A stretch of 11,563 nucleotides of DNA from Auxenochlorella pyrenoidosa. Taxonomy: Eukaryota; Chlorophyta; Trebouxiophyceae; Chlorellales; Chlorellaceae. Numbering within the stretch: the stretch's first letter is position 1; the number at the start of each line of letters is the position of its first letter. Positions 1 through 8,251 of this stretch are shown here, in pieces. Below the pieces are notes generated by a model that searched no databases, was not told the DNA's origin, and saw only the letters and a list, made by a program, of their open reading frames with translations. The position numbers and the translations under genes are program-made. The stretch is taken from NCBI GenBank assembly GCA_001430745.1, contig KQ481997.1:211660-223222 (forward strand), given 5' to 3'.

Positions 1-691
1 TGTGGGCCTTCCTGTCGGGCGTGTCGGAGCCGGTGGGCGGCCTGGTGGGCTACCTGGCCCTCTCCGGCAGCAGCGACTTGTCGTTCGCCATCGTGTTTGG
101 CCTGGTGGCAGGCATGATGGTGTACATCAGGTGGGTGGCACTATCCTCTTGCAGGCCCTTGTGTCCTCTTCTTTTTGCTTGTGAGGCCCTGCAGGCCCGG
201 TTCCCTCCCCTGCCTGCGCCCGGGTGCCGTGGCGTCGGCAGCGTGCCGGCGCCGGTGCTTCGTGACGCGTCGCCGCACGGCGGTGCGCAACGGGCTGGCA
301 CACCCTGTCGCTCTCGCGCGGCCCCTTCTGCCTCTTGAGTGCCCGGGCCGTGGCGGCTGCCGCGCTGGGCACGGGATGTGCGCGGCGCTGCCGCTCGCCT
401 GAGCTCGACACGTCGCCCGACATCCCCCAACCCCCAACCCACCCCCCTGCCTGGCTGCGCAGCGTCAAGGAGCTGATCCCCACCGCGCCTCCCACCGCCC
501 TCTGCCTGCTGCTGCGTCAAGAAATCGATCCCTCCCCCCCTCCTCCCCCGGCCCCCTCCCCCCATGAGCGCAGCGTCAAGGAGCTGATCCCCACCGCCCT
601 GCGGTACGACCCCAAGGACAGCCTGGCAACCACGTGCGTCATCGCGGGCATGGTCGTCATGGCGGCCTCACTGCTGCTCTTCACGCTGTGA
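1..691 (+). CDS. ZIP-family zinc transporter (ZTP29/ZupT-like), 3' part
   Basis: This is the C-terminal 81 residues of a ZIP metal transporter, which would move zinc or a related divalent metal into the cytosol. Exons seen: 3-130 and 574-691, with the stop TGA at 689-691; the 5' part lies before the window. The intron 131-573 runs from gtgggt to gcag in phase 2, so the split codon AG|C reads Ser. Membrane segments lie at about residues 1-20 (with SGVSEPVGG, the Ser-Gly-x-x-Glu-Pro region typical of this family), 26-43 (GLVAGMMVYIS) and 62-81 (GMVVMAASLLLF), joined by a VKELIPTA loop. These match the last three helices of ZIP proteins. An upstream in-frame acceptor at 462 would add 37 residues right after residue 43 (see the repeat entry). 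The family call rests on motif recall; substrate and membrane location are inferred. Confidence 0.82.
457..597 (+). repeat. Duplicated exon start: two direct 30-base copies with tandem 3' splice sites
   Basis: Bases 457-486 and 568-597 are identical over 30 bases. Each copy contains the acceptor gcgcag followed by the first 24 bases of the last exon of the zinc transporter, encoding VKELIPTA after the split Ser codon. The offset is exactly 111 bases (37 codons). The reading frame from the first copy stays open into the second through a Pro-rich stretch, so either acceptor gives an in-frame protein. The second copy has the better pyrimidine tract just upstream (about 529-563, nearly all C and T) and gives the normal ZIP sequence, so I take it as the main site. 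Confidence 0.85.
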
Positions 692-1402
692 CGCGCCGTG
701 CGCGCCGGACCCTCTGCGCGCCGGTACGCGCGCCTGTCGCGCGGCGCCCCCTGCATCCTTGTCCCGTCCGCTCCCGCCCAGCGGGCGTTGAGCAGCCTGG
801 GAATGCCCAGGGCTGCCCGCTGACGCCACGCAGCCCTGCCAGCTCGCATGCGTCTCTGCAAGCCCTTGCCTCCTTTTTGCACCCCTTGCTCCGTAACATG
901 CTTTCACCCTCTGCTGTGCTTGCGCCGCCTGCTTGCTGGCCACACCTTCTGCATTTGGCAGCATCTTCCTCGCCAGCATTGCCGCGGCATGTCATCCTCG
1001 TTCTGACCTTTTTCTGATCACCTACGCCCACGCAGCCCCTCTGCTGCCCTGTGCCTGGGAATTTTGTTGCTTGTGCGCGCAGTCATTGCATATTGGGAGT
1101 TCATTCTAGAGGCCCTTAACAAACAGAAGTACAGATGATCGGTCAGAATGAAAGCAGGAAGGGCGGGAAGGCAAAAGGGGTGGGACAAGGACAGGGGTGC
1201 GGACACGCCTCAACGCCAGAGGCATGCCGCAACCATGAACGGCGGCGCACGTGCGGCGCGCGGGCGTTGAGGCTGTCGAGCAGCTGCAGCACTACCCAGA
1301 GCAGACACTGCCAGGGCAGCATGACCGGGGGTTGCGCCCTTCTTTCTGTCTGCGCCGCACCAACGCCTGCTGGCACGGCTCACGCCTGCTGGCTGCGAAG
1401 CC
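692..1402. other. Spacer between convergent genes (3' UTRs)
   Basis: No supportable gene lies here. The zinc transporter ends at 691 on the plus strand and the DUF2854 gene ends at 1403 on the minus strand, so this should hold both 3' untranslated regions. Bases about 1050-1170 are noticeably richer in A and T than the rest, which fits a transcript-end zone. I found no TGTAA polyadenylation signal, the usual one in Chlamydomonas-type algae, on either strand. Short open frames on both strands have no recognisable content. Confidence 0.6.
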
Positions 1403-1415
1403 TCACGCCTGCTGG
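1363..1415. repeat. Three short direct repeats spanning the DUF2854 stop codon
   Basis: The 11-base unit acgcctgctgg occurs at 1363-1373, 1382-1392 and 1405-1415, spaced 19 and 23 bases. On the coding (minus) strand each copy reads CCAGCAGGCGT. In the copy at 1405-1415 this encodes the end of the protein (Gln-Gln-Ala) and supplies the first base of the TGA stop. The other two copies lie just downstream in the 3' untranslated region. It looks like a local duplication around the stop codon. Confidence 0.7.
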
Positions 1416-4409
1416 CGCGGCTTCATGCCAGGCATCAGGGGCGGCAGCACATCCTTCTTCTCGCCGCCGCCGCGACCGGCGCCGCTGCCGTCGCACACAA
1501 GAGCCACATCCATGCCCTGCAGGGCAGGCAGCCGCAGAGGGCCCGGTTTAAGGCAGGCACGCAGGCAGGCGGGGAGGTGGTGGGGAGGGGTGGGGGGTGG
1601 GGGGTTGGTGGGGTGGGGGTGGGGCAGGCAGACGGGCAGGCCGGGCAGGCGAAGCTGTCCCAACTTCATTGTAGAAGGGGGAGGATGTAGACGGGTGCTG
1701 CCTGCGCACCTGCTCGGTGGGGGTGAGTTTTGCCACGATGCCGGGGCCAAAGAAGGTCTGGATCTTCTCCTGCCTGCAGACAGGGCGGCGGGGGCGGGGA
1801 GGGAGGGCGCAGGCAGCAGCATGGGTTGGCGTTGCTGCGCAACGCGAGCTCCAGCGGGGACAGGCGACGCCTCAGCCTCTGCAAAAAAGCCGCCGGGGGA
1901 GCGGCAGGGCGGCGCACAGAAGCCGCGCGGTGGGCGCCCTCCCAAGCTGCCAGCGAGATGCTTGCTGTGCAGTGCCAGGGGGGCCGAAACAAAGAGAAAG
2001 AAGGGGAAGAATGAAAATGAAATAAAAAGAGCGGCTGCGCCGCCAGAGGCACCGCCAGAGGCAGGAGAGCAGTTGCTCCGGCCACTCACCGCTGGTCCCA
2101 CATCTCCTGAGTCATCTGCTCCTTCTTGGTGGCAAACTCCAGCACCTGGGGGCGGCGGCAAAGAGGGTGAGCCCACTGGACATGTTTTCCGACAGGTTTT
2201 GAGTTCGAGGAAAGGTGAAGGCATCGTGAGGTCAGTTGCAGGCCTCACCAGGGTGTACTGGCCATCGGTCGCCTCCTCCCGCAGGCCCGTGAGGATGGGA
2301 CACAGCCGCCGAGGGATGCCGCCCGCCTGGCCAAACCTGCGGGGGGTCGGTGGGCGGTGGGTGTTGGACGGCGCCGGCGGCATGATTTGCGCTGCGCGCG
2401 GGCGCGCGACGCCTGGCCCCACTGCCGGCGCACCCTCTGCACCCAAGGGGGGCAGGGGGCAGCACCCACCAAGCCAAATTAACACGCCCCTCCCCGCCTC
2501 TGCGGTGGCTGGGCCCGGCAGGGGAGCGCCCCAGCCAAGCCGGGCCGAGCAGAGTCGAGGACTATTTGAACAAGTCAAGTCCCCGTCAAAGGCGAGTCAA
2601 CAGGTGACTCAAACTCCGGTCAAACGCCGGTCAGAGGGCTCACCGGAAGATGCGGGTCAGGGCCTCATCCAGGTGCTGCTCATCTCCGTACCGATAGCGG
2701 GTCACGTCCTCGCGCACCTGCGATCGCACCGGGGCCACAAAGCAGTGGAAAATGAAGGGAAACCGGGCTGGAAGGCAAGTGTTTAGGGGGGGGGGGCTTG
2801 GCCCCCAGCTGACGGCGCCGACACTTGAGGGCGGTGCAGCAGGGTGCGCTGGCACCTGCCTGCCGGCAAAGCAGCAGCACGGCGCGGTCGCTCCGAAGCG
2901 GCGCGGCGTGCGCGCCGTGGGGTCGCCGCAGGGCGGGCGTCGCATGCACAAGGGACGCAGGCAAGGCGGCAAGTGGCAGGGCGGCGGGCGCCTCGCCTGC
3001 TTCTGAATGTCGGTGGCCTGGCTGTCGCGCAGCCGCAGGGCCTCAGGGGTGCTCCTGCAGGGGAGGGACAGCACCGTGTGGATGCTGAATGCCGAGTGGG
3101 GAGTGCCAACAACAACCGGATGATGCATGGGACTGCGAATGCTGGTGCGACTGCACATGCAGCCGCGCCGGGGAGCCGGGGGGCCTGCCCGGCCGGGCAG
3201 GAGCACACGGCGCGAGGCAGCGCAGGGCTCGGCAGGCAGCTAATGCAGGCCCCCCAGGCAGCTGAGGTCCGTGGCGACTGCAAGGCAGAGGTGCAGCGGG
3301 GCGCTGCTGCGCCCGGCAGCGGGTGGCTGGCAGCATGCGCGCAGGCAGCAGGCAGCCGGCGCCTCACTTGCAGGGCACGGGCTTCAGCTGGGCGTAGCTG
3401 AGGGCAAAGCCCAGAAGCTGCGGAGGGGGGGGGGGGGGGGGGGGGGGGTTGAAAAAGTGCAGAGGCGGATGGCCAGCACAGACGCCGGCCTGCTGCACAG
3501 CTGCCACAGAACACACAGTGCATGGGCCGGTGCCACCCCTTAGCCCTCATCCACAAATATCCACGGCAGGACACATCTGAGCAGCAGGCAAGGGGCAGCT
3601 GCACCATGCACGCCCTCAGCAGAGAGAGCGGCAGCAGGCATCCCACAGCAACGGATGGATCAAGCAGCAGCAGCCCAGGGACACCCTCGCCGCGATGGGC
3701 AAGCAGCAAGGACCCCAGGCCAGCAAGAATCTGCAGCAGCGGCGGCGGTGGCGGCGGCAGACCGAGCCCTGCGAAACAAGCGACAGAGCCCTCAGGGAAA
3801 GGGGGAGACAGCAGCTGCAGGGGGGGCTGACCGTGATGGGGAAGCCATAGATGAGGAGCAGCGAGGAGACGTCGCCGCCCGGCAGCAGGTTGAAGAAGGC
3901 GCCGAAGCCGTAGACCATCAGGCTGATGCCCACGGGGGACAGGATGGAGCCAAAGGACACCTGCAGAGGGTGGCGGCAGAGGCAGATGGACCCTCGACGT
4001 GAAGCGCGTGCGGCGACGCCGTGCAGGGCTGCTCAGCATGCAAGGGCGTGTGCCCAGCGCGCTAGGGGGCTCGGCCCCTGCCTCACCCGCTCGATGCGGA
4101 AGCTCTGCTCCTCCACATACCCAGCCCCGTTGCTGCTGCCCGCGTCGGCGCGCGTCTGCACCGCCGCCTGCCGCCGCGCCGCCAGCACGCCGCGCCGGGG
4201 CCTGCAGGAGACAGCGCAGCCAGGCATCGCGCACTACTCAACTCTCGGAGCTTGCCCCAGGAGTGAAAGCGCACTATCGTGCGTCCAACCAGCACTAAAG
4301 AGCCCCACTGCGCCCACCTCAGAGGCGCGGCCGCCTGGAAGGGCGCAATCTGCTGTCGCTGGGCCAGCACCAGCCGGCTAGCCGGCGCGCAGGCCACGGT
4401 GCAGGACAT
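1403..4409 (-). CDS. DUF2854 family plastid membrane protein, 10 exons
   Basis: Function unknown; DUF2854 proteins occur in cyanobacteria and in plastids of algae and plants. Exons on the minus strand: 4409-4318, 4201-4087, 3960-3832, 3417-3368, 3054-2997, 2717-2644, 2336-2249, 2145-2090, 1773-1710 and 1516-1403. They total 840 bases, 279 residues plus TGA, and every phase matches. Residues 1-60 are Ala/Arg/Ser-rich with few acidic residues, like a transit peptide, so I infer plastid import. Two membrane segments follow at about 75-95 (LSPVGISLMVYGFG) and 100-123 (LLLIYGFPITLLGFALSYAQ), then KPVPCK. The family hallmark REDVTRYRYGDEQHLDEAL is at 150-168, then GLREEATDGQYTLVLEF, and QEKIQTFFGPGIVAKLT near 222-238. 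The C-terminal tail of about 30 residues (Gly/Lys/Pro-rich) looks lineage-specific. All introns are GT-AG except 2718-2996, which needs a GC donor. The family name is from memory of its conserved sequence. Confidence 0.85.
1571..1624 (+). repeat. G-run tract with quadruplex potential in last DUF2854 intron
   Basis: The plus strand carries many runs of four to six G separated by one to four bases, ending before a series of GGCAGGC-like units. It lies inside the intron 1517-1709 of the minus-strand DUF2854 gene, so the G-rich strand is the template and the pre-mRNA would be C-rich. The C-rich transcript side could also serve as a pyrimidine tract. Quadruplex formation is inferred from the pattern only. 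Confidence 0.6.
2573..2633. repeat. Periodic GTCAA array in a DUF2854 intron
   Basis: GTCA-type words recur at 2574, 2585, 2596, 2608 (as CTCAA), 2619 and 2630, steps of 11, 11, 12, 11 and 11 bases. The surrounding bases differ between units, so it is either an old imperfect 11-base tandem repeat or a cluster of binding sites. On the minus strand four units read TTGACT, TTGACG, TTGACT and TTGACC; TTGAC followed by T or C is the W-box core bound by plant WRKY factors. It lies in the 5' half of intron 2337-2643. Confidence 0.6.
2718..2996 (-). other. Likely GC-AG intron of the DUF2854 gene
   Basis: The exon before this intron must end at CAG (2999-2997), giving IQKQ, and the next exon begins at 2717 with GTG CGC GAG GAC, giving the family motif QVREDVTRYRYG. 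The bases after CAG are gcgagg, so the donor is GC, not GT, and no GT within about 25 bases downstream keeps the motif. The acceptor is gatcgcag. GC-AG introns are a known minor class spliced by the normal spliceosome. The intron also holds an 11-G run at 2786-2796. Confidence 0.7.
3184..3201. repeat. 18-base perfect palindrome in a DUF2854 intron
   Basis: CCTGCCCGGCCGGGCAGG is its own reverse complement and lies in intron 3055-3367. Such palindromes are not rare by chance in DNA this rich in G and C. No function can be read from it. Confidence 0.5.
3425..3448 (+). repeat. Homopolymer of 24 G beside a splice acceptor
   Basis: An unbroken run of 24 G on the plus strand. On the minus strand it is a run of C ending about 8 bases before the ccgcag acceptor of the exon 3417-3368 of the DUF2854 gene, so it forms that intron's whole pyrimidine tract. 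Homopolymers of this length are prone to slippage, and the exact count may be a sequencing or assembly artefact. Confidence 0.85.
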
Positions 4410-4685
4410 TCCGAGTAGCTTTGTGTTGGAGCAAGGGCAGGCTGAGCAGCGCGCTGTCAGTCGATATTCGAGCCTGGATCAGAAGGCCTGCAGCACAATG
4501 CAAGCCAAACACTGCGGGGAGGGGATGGGAGTGGGCGGCAGCAGCGCGCCCAGCGCCACCGACGGTGGCACGTGTCAAAGCAAAGCAGGATGTTCCTCGC
4601 ACCCTGGGGACTCACAAAACCACTCCAGCCCACAGCTACAACATATTGAAAACCTACAATGCCATCCAGCTGGATCAATCAAGTG
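4410..4685. other. Spacer between two minus-strand genes (3' end plus promoter)
   Basis: The coiled-coil gene stops at 4686 and the DUF2854 gene starts at 4409, so 276 bases must hold the 3' untranslated region of the first and the promoter and 5' untranslated region of the second. It is somewhat richer in A and T than the exons. I see no clear TATA box and no TGTAA signal. On the coding strand AATATC near 4463-4468 lies about 55 bases before the start codon, which is too weak to call. A 14-base palindrome at 4373-4386 (GCCGGCTAGCCGGC) falls just inside exon 1. Confidence 0.5.
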
Positions 4686-7600
4686 TCAGCCATGCCGGCG
4701 GGCAATCGACCCTCGCCTCCAATGCTGGTCTGCAGCGCGGTTAAACCGCCCATGCTTCAGCTCTCTTGCCGGGCCTTTGAGCACCGCAGCAGGTCCAACG
4801 GGGGGAGCTGCGCGGTCTGCGCCGCTTTTAACCTGCTGCTGCAGCTGCTGCTGGCTTGGCGCATCCGCGGGCTCAGCATGCCGCCTCCCGCTCTGGCCCT
4901 TCTGAGCTGATTCGGCAAAGAAACATGCCACAGCTGCCTGCAGCTTCTGCTCAATGGCGTCTTCAGTGGGCGGGCAACCTGCCGCCAGCCGCCTGATACC
5001 CAGAATCGAGGGTGTGTCGGCGACCGCAGCCTCCTCTGCAGGTGCCGCTACTGCCTGCTGCACCTGCGGCTGGAGCTGTCTTGCCCGCATCTGCTGCTGT
5101 GCCTGCTGCGTGGCTGGTCCCAATGCTTCTAGCAGGGCAGAGACTGAGGAGAAGTCACCAGAGGGCATGCGTGGGGGCAACTGTCGGGGTGGCTCGGCAT
5201 TGCAAGACAACCGCCGCCCTGGTTGCTGCTGCTGCTGATGCTGGGGCTGCAGCGGTTGCTGCGGTGGGCTGGCGAAAAGAGCGTTGGGCCGCCAGCGGCC
5301 GCTGCCTGCTGGCGGCACTGCATGCTCCTCCGCTGCAGCTCCTTTGCCACCGGCTGCACGCCCAGCAGACTCAGCAGGCTGTTGATGGAATGAGAATAGC
5401 GGGTTGCTGCTGCCGGAGCCCAGCTGCATGCCAGCCCGAAGTGCACCACACAGTGACCAGTCGGGTGGACCGGAAGCGGGGGGGGCCGGAGTGGGGCTCC
5501 CCAGCTGATAGGCTGCCCACCCCTCATCCAGATCTGCCCCACATTGGTCCTCGTGCTGTGCAGCAGCTCCCCGCCAGCTTGCTTGCTCTGTGGCCGCGGC
5601 CAGCAACGAGCAGGTAGCACAGTCCGGCTGTGCGGGGCAGCCCGCATGCGCCACTGACGTTGGCCACTGCAGGCGCCGCGGCAGCAGATCCTCCGGCGAG
5701 GCCCCAGGCCCAAGGCCTTCAACTCCAGGGCTGGCACCAGATGCCGCCGCTTCGGCACCCCACGAGCCGCCACCGCCGACGCAGGCTGGCGCATCACCCC
5801 CTGCACAGCGCCCATGCTGTCCCCAAGGCTGCTCCTGCAGACGCTGTTCTGCCTGCCCCTGCCATGCATGCTGCTCCTCGCGCGGCAGCCAGGCTGAGGG
5901 CCCAGGGTCGGGGGACAGGAACGCCAGCGATTGTGCACCGGGCGAGCTGGCGGCCACCCCACCTGCTGCGTGCCAGCTGCTGGCATCGCTGCTGCCAGCA
6001 TGCGGCCGGGTGCCTGCCTGCTCACTTTGCGGTGCTGCTTGACCTGAAGCTCCAAGCTCTCTGCCGCCCAGCTGGGCTGCTGCTGGCAGCTGGCAGTGCT
6101 GCAGCAGGCGGCGCTGAAGCTTTGCGACAAACGCGTCCCGATCTGCCAGCGCGGCATCCTTCTCCTTGCACCGCCTGGCCTGCAGGGGTGAAGTCATGAG
6201 CACAGGGAAGCGAAGCTTCTTCCCAAAAAACAGCTGCAGCCAGTACCATGCCGTGCCTGGTTCGCTGAGGGCACGCTTCTGTAGATTGCTGCCGTTGGCT
6301 CTCAGCCACCATGCCTGTGCACACCCATCGCCAGCCAATAGAGCCCTTGCCACTCGCCCTCACGCTCACCATGCCCTCCACACGGCCGCGCACTGCCCTG
6401 AGCTGACGCTGCAAGTCCGCTGCGGTGGCGGCGGCGGCGTGCCGCTCCTGCGCCAGGCCCTGCTGCAACTCCCGCCGCTCCCCCTGCAACTTCAGCACCT
6501 GCGCAGTACCGGAAGCAAAGGGGCGGGATACCTCAACAGCGGGCAGTCGCCACAGCACCGATCGACCAGCCTCGTGAGCACTGCACAAGCACAAATCCCC
6601 GGACGTTCAGCCGCGAACCAGGGCTGCCTTCTGCAGCCCTCCTGGCCTTTCCACCTGCGTCTCGGCGCCGCGGAGCTGGGCAGCCAGGGCCTCTCGCTCG
6701 CGCCGCAGGGCCTCCAGCTCCCGCAGGGCCAGGCGCAGGTCGGTGGGCAGGCCCCGGGCGGCAGCCTTGACCTGCAGGAGCCAGAAGGAATTTGCGCGGC
6801 AGACAAGCTTCAAGTGGCCACTGGAGACACCACTTGAAACCAGACCATGGTCTGGTGGCTGGCCAGGGGGGCCCAATGGGATGGGCCCCCCACGCAGGTG
6901 AGCGAGGGATGGGGGGAGCAGGCTGGAGGGGATGCACAGCAGCAGCTGCTGTGCAGGAGCAGTGATGCCCAGCGCCGCACCTTGTCGGGAGCCAGCGCTG
7001 GGGGCAGCTTGGCGGCCCCCGCCGCCGCCTCGGCCGCCTGCGCGGCGTTGGTCGGGCGCAGCGCGCGCAGCGTGGAGGTCAGCGCCTCCAGCACGCCTGC
7101 CTGGCGCGTGCCAGCCGCCCAGGGCTCGCCCGTGTCGGCTGCCCCTGCGCTGCCGCCTGCTAAGCGCTCCTGCTGTAGCCGCGGCTGCTGCCCTTCGAGG
7201 TGCAGGCACAGGGCCTGCAGCTGGCCAAGCCGCTCCTGCAGCGTGCACTGCACGCGGCTGCCATCTTCGTTCTCGTCCTGCGGCACCAAGCAAAAAAGGT
7301 TGCAAGCTGGAAGAGCCATGGAGGCAAGCCGCGGGCAGTGCGGCTCCCCGCTTTGCACCCTTGCACCCTAAATGGTGCCCTGCCCACAACTGCTTGTCAG
7401 CTTCTTATCAGCAGCACCATTTTTCTGTTTTCTCCCGGCCCACACCTGCAGGGCCACCAGGCGCGCATGCAGCTCGGCGTTTTCTCGGGCCAGGCCCTCT
7501 GCCGCCGCCGCAAGGTCCAGCATCGCGCGGCGCTGCACCCGGCCCCGCTCCTCCAGCTCTGCCACCTGGGCGGCGTGGCGCTCCTGGGAGCGCTGCTGCC

Positions 7601-8251
7601 GCACGGCGGAGGTGTGCCGCAGGGCCTGCAGGGAGGCAGGCAAGGCAGCTGACTGAGCCGACCTCGGCGGCTCGGCGGCTCGGGTTTTGGCAGCAGCAAT
7701 GCGGAAGTGCGAGGATGCGACCAAGAGCGTTGTGCGGCCATGCCTTGCAGTTACAGCAGGCCCAGCTGCAGCAGGCGTGCCTGCAGCTCTCGGTCCAGCT
7801 GTTTGCTCTGCTCAACGACCGCTGCCAGGTTGTGGCGCAGGCTGTCCCGCTCGGCCGCCGCCGACTTTGCCGCCGCCCGCAGGCGCGCCACCTCGAGCGC
7901 AGCTGCCTGGGTGTGCTGCTGGCCCTGTTCCAATGCACGGGGTTGGCGGTCGCCATCTGCAGGGCGGAAAGACAGAGAGATAAAGCCCTGGGCCCGTAGA
8001 AAATTTGTACGAGCAGTGCAGAGCCTGGCGCCGTGAAGTCGGGAGGGCGCCGGCACCGGTGCGAAGTCCTCCATCCAAGAAGCGGCATGAACACGCGAAG
8101 AGTGTGCTTTGACAGTGTACCGACCATTCCCGCACGGTTCTTGCGAGCAGGAGAGAGCAGGGCGCAGGGAAACGCCCTCCTCACTTGTGTGCCCCGCGAG
8201 ACAGAGCAGCCTATCAGCTCGGCCAGGCGACAGCGTGGCCAGGTAAGACAT
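4686..8251 (-). CDS. Coiled-coil protein of unknown function with disordered C-terminal half
   Basis: Not recognised. Proposed exons on the minus strand: 8251-8185, 7956-7781 (or to 7755), 7625-7446 (or from 7662), 7277-6981, 6771-6655, 6498-6370 and 6179-4686. The phases fit, giving about 819 or 840 residues. The middle exons are heptad-like and rich in Leu, Glu, Arg, Gln and Ala: RDSLRHNLAAVVEQSKQLDR, AQVAELEERGRV and LRLALRELEALRREREALA. This indicates a long interrupted coiled coil over roughly residues 30-345, pointing to a structural or scaffold role (inferred). The final exon of 497 codons is Pro/Ala/Gln/Ser-rich and mostly disordered, with a short Gln run near 637 and two possibly helical stretches near 663 (FSSVSALLEALG) and 726 (AIEQKLQAAVACFFAES). 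Exon 1 is least certain: its ATG at 8251 is supported by a strong CAA|GTGAGG donor in matching phase 1. A small intron inside the last exon cannot be excluded. Confidence 0.62.
6809..6891. repeat. Cluster of three perfect inverted repeats in an intron of the coiled-coil gene
   Basis: Three inverted repeats stand side by side. First, TTCAAGTGG at 6809-6817 pairs with CCACTTGAA at 6830-6838 across a 12-base loop. Second, an 18-base perfect palindrome, ACCAGACCATGGTCTGGT, occupies 6839-6856 directly after the first. Third, GGGGGGCCCA at 6866-6875 pairs with TGGGCCCCCC at 6882-6891 across a 6-base loop. All lie in intron 6772-6980, the nearest arm about 38 bases from the acceptor on the coding strand. 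Confidence 0.8.
7957..8184 (-). other. First intron of the coiled-coil gene; in frame and open if retained
   Basis: The donor CAA|GTGAGG (at 8184) and the acceptor ccctgcag (ending 7957), with a good pyrimidine tract (tctctctgtctttccgccct), define an intron of 228 bases. The length is a multiple of three and no stop codon occurs in the gene's frame, so an unspliced transcript would add 76 residues without breaking the protein. The inserted sequence is not heptad-like, which supports reading it as an intron. Confidence 0.55.

Noticed and set aside
421..447. CCCCCAA repeats resembling a telomeric or ciliate-type repeat
   Set aside because: Only about two units, and they sit in an intronic pyrimidine tract just before the upstream acceptor; ordinary C-rich intron sequence explains them.
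692..1402. TGTAA polyadenylation signals for the convergent genes
   Set aside because: I looked on both strands and found none, so transcript ends cannot be placed.
1403..2578. A single 391-codon reading frame for the 3' half of the DUF2854 gene
   Set aside because: Only exons 7 and 10 are in this frame. Exons 8 and 9, which carry LEF and FFGPGI family motifs, need splicing.
2720..2727. GCGATCGC octamer, abundant in many cyanobacterial genomes
   Set aside because: A single copy overlapping a splice acceptor; no sign of cyanobacterial DNA beyond the plastid-type protein family itself.
1251..2786. A 511-codon open frame on the plus strand
   Set aside because: It runs antisense across several exons of the DUF2854 gene, has low-complexity Arg/Gly/Pro-rich content, and long stop-free frames are expected at this GC content.
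2783..4234. A 483-codon open frame on the minus strand
   Set aside because: It reads through introns of the DUF2854 gene in a mostly different frame; the protein is Ala/Arg/Pro/Cys noise with no domain.
4954..6199. Several plus-strand open frames rich in Ala, Cys and Arg
   Set aside because: They are antisense shadows of the long Pro/Ala/Gln-rich last exon of the coiled-coil gene; no domain or exon structure supports them.
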